Of a stretch of DNA of 64,000 nt, positions 24,457 through 37,013 are shown piece by piece. This stretch comes from Elysia chlorotica. Its lineage: Eukaryota; Mollusca; Gastropoda; Plakobranchidae. The notes below the pieces were generated by a model. The model saw nothing but the letters and a program-made list of their open reading frames with translations, had not been told where the DNA came from and did not search any database. A program made the translations under genes and the position numbers. Positions within the stretch are counted from its first letter, which is position 1; the number at the start of each line of letters is the position of its first letter. The stretch lies in contig RQTK01000095.1 in the NCBI GenBank assembly GCA_003991915.1, positions 593,432 through 657,431 of the forward strand, given 5' to 3'.

Positions 24457-26469
24457 TCAACAATTAAATTTAAAGCTTGCCAAACCCAGTTTTACACTGC
24501 TAAGTACTCTAGAAGGCCATCAACAAAACAGTAATATGGTTCCAAGTTCCAGATGAAATTCTGGTTTAAAGAGAAAGAAAAGAGAGGTGCAATGTACACT
24601 ATTAGTTTTTTAGTCATTTTTCACTCTACTCATTTACACTGAGCCGGAACACTTATTGCCAGCAAATTGAAGTTGGTTGAAGGATTTAACAACTTAAACA
24701 TATACTGCGCCTCCTATGCTCTCAGGTATAACAAGACTTTGTTCTCGTTTGAAACGTCCACATGCAGGCTTCAATCTTGCTGTCCTCAGGGAGTTGATTT
24801 TTTGCAGGATAAGCAGACATCTGTCATCTCTCTATATTAATCTGTATTTAAGCAGTGCTCGCTTTTTTACTCAATATGTTGTCTTCAACCCAGGCTCAGT
24901 ATAGCATGTATATAATATATCTGAGCCCTGAAAGCTCCTGTAAGAATATGGATTCTAATTATGTGGCTAGCTTACTGTGTCAAAATATCTCTGGATATTG
25001 AAAACTGTCGTATTAAAACGCATTAGAACTTCTTCTTAGGTGATTCTGCTCTAATTTAAGTGAATGTTATTTCTTAATTTTCTTCCTTTTTTTTTTTCTT
25101 ACAAGTAATTTTTTTCATTTAATCTTAGAAAATCCTCTTGTGGAAGGCTCCGACACAGCTTCCTGAGGTTGTTCCTTTCTCGTACCAATTTCGGAAGAAA
25201 GATTTTATTTGAAGTAATTGAATTGAAATCTACATTGATAAAAAGAAATAATTAAAAATTAAATTTTAACCCAAAAGTATATAATTTCTATACTGGACCA
25301 TCCTTTATGATCACTTCGCCCCCCACCCCTAGAATTCTAGTATAGATCTAGTATTGTGGAGATCTCGTTTGTATTTTCAATTTACTGTCACTTGGTCAAT
25401 GCAAAGTAATGCAACTTTAACATCTAATCTTAATGAGATATGAAATGTCTAGATCTAGATCTGTAAATGTATCTTGAGTCTAGAATATATAGATCTAGAT
25501 CTAGAAAGATCTAAATTTCTAAATCTAGACCCTCTTTTTCATCATTTCATAATAGAAATTATAGTGAAATTAAAAAAAAAAAATTATTCTATAATCGAAG
25601 TATCAGACTTAGCTAGATCTAGACAAAGTGTTACCTTATAATCAGAGATCCATTACACTAAGAGCGTGGTGTGTTGTGCACTATACACAGAGATAACGTA
25701 CGGTAACCCAGATAAGATGATCCCTTTATTTTAGGGAGAGCAATATCCAAGATTATGATCTAGATCTAGAATGAGAGTTAGATCTAGATCTAGATCTAGT
25801 TGATTTTGTGGGCTTCTTTCTGCAGACCAGGGTATGCATGTGTTATATTTAGATTAGAGAAAATATCGGCTCACATTATATCTCATTACTGTATTCTATA
25901 GAAGAAAAAACATCTCTTAGATGTAGACTACGGGTTAATTGTTATGCTCCTAAACAACTAAAACACAGCACAGCAGACACCGCTTCTGTTGTTTTGATCA
26001 CATGTTTGCGGAAGCTTAGATCAGCTGGAGTCACATGATGAGTCACATGGCTTGTAATATAGGCTAACGCTAAATGTATTCGGGAAAAAAAGATTAAAAC
26101 TGATGAAAAACGTGGTCTTGGTACGGAGTTCTATTAATTTAAAGTGTGAGACGTAATTGATTTCTAGAGAGACATATTTTCCTAATACAACGTCGACAAA
26201 ATTAATTTGGACCTGACGACATCCATTGCCACCCAGGTAAATTATACCCCTATTAGTTAACGTAATAAGAGCCTGAGAAGCGGCGGGTGAATTTATCTGC
26301 AAAATATTTTCCAGTTAAAGGCTCTTTCAGTGATACACTGAATAGGAACCCATATAGAGTCATTTCTTTCTAATAGCCCAAATAAGTTTCATCCCCAAAG
26401 ATCCAACGCACATTTCGTTTGGATACACATATAACTGGGAGATACATGTAACACTCAGAGAATAGTTTT

Positions 26470-26956
26470 TATTAGGTGTTTAATCCTTCTGATTCCTTGT
26501 GGAACATAGGGCCGCAGCAAATCTCCTTCACCGAACTCGGAGTGGGATCTGGCTTGCCTCCTCAGCTCGAACCGTAGCGTCTTTTATCTCGGCATCGGTG
26601 TTTCGCCGCGAAGTCTGCTTCGAGTGGCCGACTTTGCGTTTACCTTGAGGCTTCCACTCCAGGGCTTGCCTTGTGGTGTTGGATACATGCTTTAGAAGAG
26701 TGTGATCTATCAAACCCCTTCTGATCTCCGTCTCGATGTGGGTTTGCTGCGCCACAGTTCTTTACTCGGGATAACTTCAGGCCACCTAACGTTGAGGATG
26801 TTTCTGGAGCATCTTTTCGTGAATGATTGCAGTTAATGGCTATTGGTATTGGTAAAGCTCCATGTTTCTGAGCCATAGAGTAAGACCGACTTCACGTTGG
26901 TATTGAAGATGCGGATCTTGTTTCGTACCGACAGTGCTCTAGGCCTCAATATGATA
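26470..26956 (-). mobile_element. 5'-truncated LINE, C-terminal end of ORF2
   Basis: Minus-strand frames read RNKIRIFNTNVKSVLLYGSE, then NILNVRWPEV, then TRQALEWKPQGKRKVGHSKQ, ending near FAAALCSTRNQKD. These are the tail blocks of the widespread endonuclease-reverse-transcriptase LINEs of invertebrates. Several frame shifts and stops separate the blocks, so the copy is dead. The same 3' end is present in the other orientation at 47066-47290. Confidence 0.82.
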
Positions 26957-27519
26957 TGATTCTAAGAATTGTCGGTGTGTGTATCAATGGAATGTGTGTA
27001 CGTTTATTTTTAGATAAACAATTTTGTCAACCTCTTACTTGCTTTCCTGATGCAGCTGCAGTGAGTCTGACTGTCATTGATTCGCATGGTTTCAATTTTT
27101 TTCCGATATTTATCTAGAGTCCAGACTGATCGGCTTCTTCTCATACCCGATATAGTGAGTTTTGTTTCTGAGTCATCCTAAATGATGCTGAAAAAGAACT
27201 TGAACCTTGTCAATTCGCCTATTTAAAAAAAACAACAACATAGAAATGAAGGAGACGCATGTATTTTGCTCACAAATAGTGCCCTGAAGCACTTAGAAGA
27301 AAAAGGAACATATGTTCCAGTCAAAATATGCAATAAATCTTACTAAAAAAAAAGATATCGCTTTCCTTATAAGGACTATCAGTCCGCTGGAGTCATTTTA
27401 TACACATTCTGAGAAAAGACAAAGATGTTCCTGTTTTTTGTTTGTTCGTTTTTTTTATTTACAAAATGTATTATTTTTTTCCTCATACATGAAACGCACC
27501 ATCCTCATCATCATCGCCG

Positions 27520-27641
<122 letters not shown>

Positions 27642-28252
27642 CATTATCTATAAATTACTGTTATTATTATATTGTCATTATTATTATTAATATGATTATG
27701 ATAATTATTATCATTATTAATTATTATTATTGTTGTTGTAGTACTTGTACAATGCAGGCCCTCCTACGAGTCATGTACATGTATTATTTCTATCAATGTG
27801 ACCGAGTGAAGCAAAATTCCGTGTATCTACGCTGTCTCTTTGCCGTGCCACAAGCATATAAGCAGGTAAAATTATCAAACAGTAGTCATGAAATACATCT
27901 GTGATAAAGCCTAGTCGCTGTCACTTTCTGTCATCTCATCTCAGACTATGCTGTGCTTTCTCTATTCAAGTAATATACATTGTTTCTTTGCTTTTTGGGG
28001 GTTACAAATGCAAATTTTTCAAATAAATCCAGGTGCATTTATAAACCAAAATCGTAACAGCATTGCCATCTCGAAGTTCAAGGTGTAAACAAGTTGAATA
28101 CTGAATTGTCACATACATTAAGTACGCTATCTAATGAACTCTTTTCCGACCCATCCAGTTTTTTATCCATTAAAAATTTATTTGAAGCTGAGCGGTCTCA
28201 AACGGATGGAACTACGGAAAAAAGTTTGATCACAAATCAGGGGTCACCTGCT

Positions 28253-28370
28253 TAGTGCTGTCGACTGACAAGTTGGTAATCCACAATTCGAACTTCAACT
28301 GGTGATTACATCTCTATAGATTATTGGATTGTTTGGAAACCTAGCGGGACATAAAACCAACCAAAGCTTA
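28253..28370 (+). mobile_element. tRNA-derived SINE, second family, fragment
   Basis: TGCTTAGTGCTGTCGACTGA then a B-box-like ATTCGAACTTCAACTGG aligns by eye with 3662-3720. The sequence ends around GGACATAAAACCAACCAAAG, a plausible 3' tail. Confidence 0.45.
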
Positions 28371-30744
28371 CTGCACAATTATTGGTTTGTTCGCTATAAA
28401 ACACTCCAGGGGATGCACACACATCAATAAAGGTTATACATTGATCTGGAAAATCCTAATTTCATTTGGAAACCGACACAGATAAATTTGACGTAAATAA
28501 AGAAAGAATGCAAAAAACAGATACCAACTGATAATATAAACACTAGTTGTTTTTTTAATCAATACTGTATACTGTATTGACAATTGGTCAAAATCAAACC
28601 TTAGAAACAATGTCAAATGTCATTCGAACACAGAGCATTAACAAACTCTACAACAAGAAAATAACAAACCCGAGCTCGGCAAAAATTATCTTCCAAACTA
28701 AAATACTAAAATGACAGAGTATATTAAATATCAATACTATGGATTCAAAAGAAAACTATCTTCTTGTTTCTCTTCCATATTCATATTCTCTGCTGTTAAG
28801 CTTAAATCAACAATAATTGAACAAACAATAATTTTTTTTTAAGTTTCAGATTAAAATAAATTTATAAAAATACCCTGACCCCTAGAGATTGGCTGCATGT
28901 CTTGTGTTCCATATCAAATAATCATTGAAAAAACAACAACACATACACACACAGCATCAAGTTTAGTGTGCCCTTCCAAGAGCAGCAAGTTCAAATATCT
29001 CAGTTATCTGAAAACACTTGCAATTTTGTTGGATATGTCCCACTTGCAGGTTCTATGGGCAAACTAGCCATTATTCATTGACAGAAGACTTGCACCAACT
29101 GCTACTGAGGTACTCTCGAATCAAATAAAGGTGTGTGATAGTGATATAGAATCTTCCATCATCAAATATTTTGATGATACTGCATTTATTGATACATTGT
29201 AGATATTCTTTAACTTACGCGTTTCCTATGCGCCCCACAACAGTGTCTCTTTTATATAGCAGAGTACAACGAATATATGCAAAAGTCTCATGTCAAGCTT
29301 TGTGTGTAATGTATGACGTATATCTACATGTTTGTGGTAATACTGTTATGTCAGATAAACACCTAAAGAGGGGCATCTGTAATGAAATGCTTGTGTGCAG
29401 CTCTAGCTTTTAACCCACACATGAGGTGTTTGCTGTTTTCAACAAAAGTAAAAAGTTGCTAATACCAAATTTGTGAAATGTAAAATGATACATGTATCTT
29501 AATTTAATCTTTGTTTACTGAAATTGTGTTTGTGTTTTGAACTTTATAAGGTTTAAAGTAGTGTTTGTTCATTAAGTTTTGACATATTTTGATTTTTCAG
29601 ACTTAAAGATTACAAGAACATTAACGGAACAGAATATTGACACATTTTCAGCAGGCTTGAACCCAATTACCATATACAAAACAGCAAACTCTAAAAAGAC
29701 ATCTCCTTTCTAGAACAGCCCAAAACCATGTCAGCTCTATCTTGTTTAGCACAACGAGACACTTATGTGAGGTTCTGCGTTACTGCATTCGATTCATTAA
29801 AGATTTCCAACATTACAACAACGAAAAATTCACGGAAAACTTTTTCAAAGCCTTTTGTTTCCACAATCCAACACCAAAGTGTTTGTACCGCAGATTTAAA
29901 TAAACCAGCCCCTGGTGAAATTTCCAGAACTTCGGGGAAAGAGGGGAAGGGGGGTCAGGGGGTCGTGTACCCCCCGGGGCTTAAAATTTTAAAGATTTTT
30001 GTTTGCCTGGAGAGGCTCTGAGAAGGTCCCTAAGGTGATAAATGGTTACATTTACTATATAGGAAATAAATGTACAGTGTATTACATTTACTAATCCTCG
30101 CTAACAGACATTTGCAGACAAACAAAATGTAGACCTACAAAAAATTTTCTTCTTAACCAGGTTCCATTTAGACCTATAGATTTCACATGTATTTTTTTTT
30201 ATTATTATGTATCAAAATCTGCCTCAACGAAGTTTATTTTTATTTAATATCTGATCTAGTTTCATTGATCAGAATACCAGTAAAATTTCAATTGAACAGT
30301 GCGCGCCCATTTCATGTAGAAAAAACACAGTTGTTTCTCTTTAACAAAACATAGGTGCAAAACACGCAAATATCAGACCGAAACATTATCAGCAGAAATT
30401 TAGATGTAGATCTACAATAAGTTAACTTAGAATTAATTTGTGTAACAAGCAGAAGATACGGATCGTCCAATACAATGTAGCTATCACATTATACAAGATG
30501 TGACCTTGAAAATATCGTTGGCAGACTGTTGAGTTTGAACATGGACTCTCATAGGCCAATTAGAAAAAAGCAAAACAAACAATGGGCTCCGTCACTATGA
30601 ATCTAGGCTTTGTGCATGTTATGAACGGCACATATTAATGGGGAGTGGCTCAGATAAAAACATTTCCAGAGAATCCGGACCCTAATTAATATTCAGAATT
30701 CCTGAAATTTCCAGAAAAGCGTCTTCCCTGTGAAACATGCAGCA

Positions 30745-31635
30745 TGGCCCCTGGATAAAACTGCCATGTTATATCTTTTCATACTCATAGGACAGACCCT
30801 AGCTAAAACTGTATTATGATCAATCATACCTATAAATGCCTAGTACTGACCCTGGCTAAAACCATCATGTGACATATCCTACCTATGACTGTCTAGTTAT
30901 ATTAAGGTCCCTGGTTAAAACCATCATGTGACATATCCAATCTATGACTGTCTAGTTATAGTAAGGTCCCTGGTTAAAACCATCATTTGACATATCCTAT
31001 CTATGACTGTCTAGTTATAGTATGGTCCCTGGTTAAAACCATCATGTGACATATCCTACCTATGACTGTCTAGTTATAGTAAGGTCCCTGGTTAAAACCA
31101 TCATGTGACATATCCTATCTATGACTGTCTAGTTATAGTACGGTCCCTGGTTAAAACCATCATGTGACATATCCTACCTATGACTGTCTAGTTATAGTAC
31201 GGTCCCTGGTTAAAACCATCATGTGACATATCCTACCTATGACTAGGTCTAGTTATAGTACGGTCCCTGGTTAAACCCATCATGTGACATATCCTATCTA
31301 TGACTGTCTAGTTATAGTACTGACCCTGGCTAAAACCATCATGTGACATATCCTATCTATGACTGTCTAGTTATAGTACGGTCCCTGGTTAAAACCATCA
31401 TGTGACATATCCTATCTATGACTGTCTAGTTATAGTACGGTCCCTGGTTAAAACCATCATGTGACATATCCTACCTATGACTGTCTAGTTATAGTACGGT
31501 CCCTGGTTAAAACCATCGTGTGACATATCCTACCTATGACTGTCTAGTTATAGTACGGTCCCTGGTTAAAACCATCATGTGACTCTATGACTGTCTAGTT
31601 ATAGTACGGTCCCTGGTTAAAACCATCGTGTGACC
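30745..31635. repeat. 59-bp satellite containing the Hakai C-terminal codons and stop
   Basis: About 14 clear copies, plus two decayed ones at the left end, of a 59-bp unit containing GGTCCCTGGTTAAAACCATC, ATGTGACATATCCTACCTAT and GACTGTCTAGTTATAGTAC. On the minus strand each unit reads [16 protein letters not shown]. The rightmost copy (31595-31635) is the actual end of the Hakai reading frame. Copies are less alike with distance from the gene. Confidence 0.95.
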
Positions 31636-34600
31636 TGGGCTGTGCCTGGCTCCCCCCCATCCTGGGCTGCATCCCCCGGGGAGACGGCCAGCGCCCTGAG
31701 GGTGGGCCCTGGAACCGGGTCCCTCGGCCAACAGTCTGACCTCCAATCCCTGGACCCGAGTGCCTCATTCCTGGACCCCCGCTGACAGGGTGAGGGCGCG
31801 TGGCTGCGGCAACCATGGATATCGCCCGCACCAGGCCCTGGGAAATGTTACCGCCACCAGCACCACCTACACCGGCGCCCATCCCTGGCAAGCTCTGGGA
31901 AAAAGGGGGCATCCCGCCCGCATTGCCCTGGTCCAGTCCGGGCTGGTTGAAGCCCAGTCTGGGCGGGACTGTCTGCCCCCGCAGCTGGCCGAAGTTCATG
32001 CCCATGCCCGGGTGATGCCCACCGTCCGCCGAACTGAAGTTTATGTTCTGCGAGCTTCCCTGGCCTTGGCTAAAGGCCAGCCCAGGAGCTGTGTCACCTG
32101 CCCCTCCCATCATGCTCTCGGTAACTCCACCGTGCTTAGTGTGGAATCCACCGGGGGGCATTCCGTGGGCAAAGCTTCCGGAGTTCTGCCAGGATTGTGT
32201 CCCCGGCTGACCCCCCAGTGACGTGTTGACAAAGGGCAGAGGTCTGTACTGGCCCTCGTCTTGTATGGGCACCGTGATCAGGTTGTTTGTCCGCGACTGC
32301 GACACATTGTTGGCCATCGTCATGGCCAGGGGGGACGACACAGCAATTGGTGGGGGGTTCTGGGGGGAGAACGTCTCCATGTGCTGGGACACTGACAATC
32401 CGTGGCGTTGCTGCTGATGTTGTTGTTGTTGATGCTGATGGTGCTGTTGTTGTTGCTGCTGCTGCTGGCCCATGTGTAGTCCAGGAGACAGCATCGCCTG
32501 CTGCACCGAGCCAACGCCCATCTGCTGAGGCAGCTGGGTGGGAGGGGGCGTGTGCTGGAAGTGCGATGGCTGCCCGAACGACTGCTGACTGCCTGGCAGG
32601 CCTGGCTGCATGGAGCTGTGCAAACCATGCTGTTGCTGCTGCTGCTGTAGCTGTGGTTGGTGCATGTGTCTGTGTGGTTGCTGCTGCTGCTGCTGCGGTA
32701 AGTTGTTAGGCAAAACATTGCCCAGGTCAACAGGCCTGTAGATGTCCGAGGGGTTGTTTTGGATGGGCTGCCCCGAGTAAGACAAGCCGAGGTTTTGCTG
32801 TGGTTGATGTAGCGATGGCGGCTTTGAGCTCATCGAGGGCTGCAGGTGGGGGGACTGAGACGTCTGGCCAGTTAAGCTTGTGGTCAGCCCGCCCAGACCA
32901 GGGATGAGCGGCGATGCCTGGGAAGCACTGGACACAGCCAGCATGCCGACCATCTGGCCCTGGGAGGGGGAGAGAAGTCCCCTGGCGCCCACTGCCGACT
33001 GTCCGACAGCCATCGACTGTTTCTGCTGACTGGCCTGCTGGGCTTGCTGCTGTGTCATCGGGAGCTGGTTTGGCGAGGGCTGGATGGACGCTTGACCACT
33101 GAGCCCACCAGACTTGCCCGAGCTGCTTGCCTTGGGCAGGTGTCTGTGCGCGTGGTGCGAGTGCAGGTCTCGCTGGGACAGGTAGGTGCGCCGACAGCCC
33201 TTGGTGCTGTGCTTGGGCGCCCCGTGAGTGCACACATACACCGTTCCCAGCGCAGACTTTTCAACCTTCTGGACTTTATATTTACACCTACGAAAAAAAT
33301 ATATAAAGTGCTTGTTGCAGGAGTTTTTTCCTTCAATATTAAAAGAAGAATCTATAACTGTGCATTTGAATTGAAAATAATATTTTATATTTGCTCATTT
33401 AACCATAGCGACCTTTTGCTTAATTACCAGTTTATGTTTTTTCTAATTTGGCTTACACCAATTCAACTGGTAACTCAGTCAACACAGCATAAGTGAATTA
33501 CGGGGAAAATACTTGAAAACATGTGAACATTTGAGTAATGTGCCCCTTTTTCTTCTCTATAATCTAAACAAATAATATGACAGAAGGTCCCAGGAACAAA
33601 CTTAACAGTCAGCTCGTAAAAAGACAAGTGCAGGTTCACCTAACATTTATACTTGGGTAATTTTTCACTTTATATCCACTCCTTATTATTCCTTTTAACA
33701 TGACAATGGCAGATATAAAGGTAATCAAAATTATCATAAACCCTGTAATGTAAAACTCAATCCACCTTACTGCCCAAGGATTTGCATTATTTTTATGTTA
33801 CCCATCCTGTTTTTCATTTGTTTAATTCAAGCAATAAGCCAAAACAATGTTTTCAATTTCTTATAATTAGTTCCTTCAACTCTTTAGCTATATTTTCTGA
33901 TCTTTGGTTTAATTAACCCTTTTAACACTATGCAATAATTGCCTATATATGCCAGAAACACGATGAGTAATTTAGAGAAATTTACCCTTTTTCTTCTCTA
34001 TAATCTAAACAAATAATATGACAGAAGGTCCCAGGAACAAACTTAACAGTCAGCTCGTAAAAAGACAAGTGCAGGTTCATCTAACATTTATACTTGGGTA
34101 ATTTTTCACTTTAAATCCACTCCTTATTATTCCTTTTAATGTGACAATGGCATAGATAAAGGTAATCAAAATTATCATAAACCCTGTAATGTAAAACTCA
34201 ATCCACCTTACTGCCCAAGGATTTGCATTATTTTTATGTTACCCATCCTGTTTTTCATTTGTTTAATTCAAGCAATAAGCCAAAACAATTTTTTTAAATT
34301 TCTAACCTGATGCAGACTTTATCACATTTTCGAGCGCAGTCAAAACAGAAGATGTGCTTGCATGGTAGCTGTGGATGAGGTATACACATTTATAAACCAC
34401 TCTCTATAACATTAGTCATCACCCTAAAGTTTTACAAACATAACTGGTAAATGAATGATACTTTTATGGCAATTACATACTCTGGGTATGTCAAATGACA
34501 AAATGAAAAAAAAATCTGGTTTAAAGATAATCTTGCAAAACATTTTTTTAGGAAAAACCAGGACACAGGAGAAAGAAAGAGAAAGCCTATTTGATGACAC

Positions 34601-37013
34601 TGAACAGATGATTATTATAAAATACAGTGGAACACACTAAAACCAAAAAAGGCTGAACCAAAAAAAAAAAAGACTAAATCAAAAAGAAATCGAAATAATT
34701 GCGGCTTTTCTTTTTTTTTCCCTGTTATAAAACCTACAGTAAACTGTCGGCATGCATACCATTGCTGATATTGGGTAGAAAAGTTTATTTGGATCAAGAT
34801 TGTCAGGTATTTTACATGCCTGTGATTAGAAAAAAAATTGGACAAAAACAAAAATCTGTCGCACACACGGAATTCAGAACTCTACATTGTGGACAATTCT
34901 TGGTTGCAGAGTAAAGAGAGAAAATGCCTAAGAAATTCCAGATTTATTTCCAAAATTTAAAGAGAAACAATGAAACCAAAAAAAAAAAAAAAAAATGACA
35001 CACACACAACAAACAAACAAAACGGGGGGAAAAAATGAACCTCCTTTATGTAGGCCCCTACTTTCTTGGCTAAACTCATTTCACATTAAATTGTTAAAGG
35101 GTTGTTACCCAATTTTTTATGCATATTTCATGGCTTATGTCCCTTTCCTTTTTTTTTGACTTAAATTTATTGAGCTGGTGTCACATATAAAGATTAACAC
35201 AAGACTAAAATAACCAGTTGCCTCATTGTGTAGCTATTGACTTCTATACCAAACCAGCTTTCATTCACGTGATAGGTAGGATTCATCATTACATCTATAT
35301 CTATTGTCCATTTTGAAAAAGCCTGGCCTAGAGTAAAATTAAATTCTGCAACTGTAATTTTAATGAGTAAAGATGAATTTATGAATGTAATCTAAGCAGC
35401 TTACCATACGGCCGTAGACAAGGATGGGCAGCTCACAGACCTCACACAAGTGAATCGTTTTGTCATAAATCTTCTCACCAATCAAGTTCACCTGGTTATA
35501 CAAAAATGTATGCAAAAAAAGCAAATTTGAATAAAGCAATATTTAATAAATAAAATTTATCATGTACCGGGTATACGGCAATATTTTTCAAAATATTTTA
35601 AAGTAATTTTTTTTAATTTACTTGAAAGATAGTAATAGAAATCTGTGTGTCTAGAACTCGGGCATCACAATGTTTTGTCTTTTGAATATTAAAGTAAAGT
35701 TAAAATTTAGCATAATGGGAAAGGAATCTCTTAAACAACAAAATTGCCTCCTACCAAGAATTGCACTGCAGACAGTATAAATGCAATGTCAATAAAAAAT
35801 TTGGTTCTGGTTCTAAGTGCTGTCAAAACTTAGCGTCTATTTTCACGTATCCAGCATAAGAAATTTACACAAAACAGTAAATTTAATCAAGATGGCGAGT
35901 GTTGAACAAAATCAACATCTCAATCAAAGGGAAGTGACAAAGTGAAAACAAGCCACACTGACAATGACATTGTGGCCTACAGTGTGTAAAATGTAGACAA
36001 TCCACAAAATCTGCTGAAAGAATATGATCGACAAGTCAGGAATCATACTTATCTGTGTTGGCAGTGTGTTTCACACATCTTTGTAGAGTTAAACACAAAC
36101 TGCCCTCGACAGTCACATTGATACACAAAGAGACAGACTCAACAGATGATCAGACTACCACACAATTTCAGTCGACTCGAAACATACAGCAGTGGCACAT
36201 TTATAATAATGTAGTGCCTTACAAAAAAGGATCTTCTAGTTTAAGTCTACTCTGACTCTATAGCACAGGAGAAATGTGGTGCCTAACAAGAAAGGCATAC
36301 CTCGTAGTCCCAATGAAGCGGTTCGTTTTGATGCAGGGGTTCAGCATTGTACGCAGCTCGCAGTGTGGGGTTCTCCACCACCTCCTCTTCTGTAGATATT
36401 ATTTACAATAGAACAAGAGAAGGGATAAATTCCATATATATTTTATCTATCTCAATTCCTAAAGATTCTTTTTCTTTAATAGTTACATTGATACTGATAT
36501 ACTGCAATGTTATTATATATTGAACAACAGGCAGTGAATGGTTCTGCAAGTAGTTTTAAAACCACATTTTGTGAGTTCTTCATACAACAAAAATTAATAA
36601 AAAGAGATTCTTTTGTTTCTTAGAAAGAAAATTGCTTTGACTAATAATTGTAATCAGTATCATTAAAAACCTTAAGATCAGTATAGACTGCCTAAAGGAT
36701 ATCGCAGATGTGTCTTTGTAGGCTCTACGCTGCAAAAGAGTTGCAGCAACACTCAAATTCAGCCATATCCCGACAAACAACATTGGTCTATGTTAACCAT
36801 TACCCCCTCCCACAAATACAAAAATGGAAAGATGATGTAATTATTTCTCCCAAGACTACACTGCAAGACTGAACTTCAGGTTTTCAACCAGTGAAAATAC
36901 CTCATCTGATGTGAAAGTTTTACCAACTAGAATACAAAATCTAACATCAAAGTTCTCCAACATGAACATCGATGGTCGAGGATAGTACCTGCAAAGTCAT
37001 CTAAGACAGACAT
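31595..37013 (-). CDS. CBLL1: Hakai/CBLL1 E3 ubiquitin ligase, complete
   Basis: Exons 37013-36989, 36389-36301, 35491-35405, 34368-34307 and 33287-31595 join in phase to 651 aa, starting [16 protein letters not shown]. The RING has C54, C57, C70, H72, C75, C78, C86 and C89 ([19 protein letters not shown]). It is followed by the Hakai-type zinc finger C107, C119, H132/H133, H137 around [12 protein letters not shown]. Around residue 425 is [12 protein letters not shown], a motif kept in animal Hakai proteins, and the end is GPYYN. Hakai dimerises through this RING/zinc-finger region (the HYB domain), ubiquitinates tyrosine-phosphorylated targets such as E-cadherin, and is a subunit of the nuclear m6A-writer (MACOM) complex. 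The C-terminal part is much longer than in vertebrates (about 490 aa in all) and rich in Gln, His, Pro and Gly, with CAG/CTG-type runs near 32400-32700. Confidence 0.95.
33544..34289. repeat. Intronic direct duplication (2 x about 305 bp)
   Basis: 33544-33848 and 33985-34289 are nearly identical, differing at only a handful of places (for example CACCTAAC/CATCTAAC and TATATCC/TAAATCC). They are separated by about 136 unrelated bases, all within intron 4 of Hakai. The second copy ends 18 bases from the exon boundary at 34307. Confidence 0.93.

Noticed and set aside
30745..31635. CRISPR-like array
   Set aside because: The units are directly tandem with no unique spacers, and the genome is clearly eukaryotic; the same holds for all other arrays here.
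31760..32709. Plus-strand frames of 153 and 140 residues
   Set aside because: They are antisense shadows of the long GC-rich last exon of Hakai.
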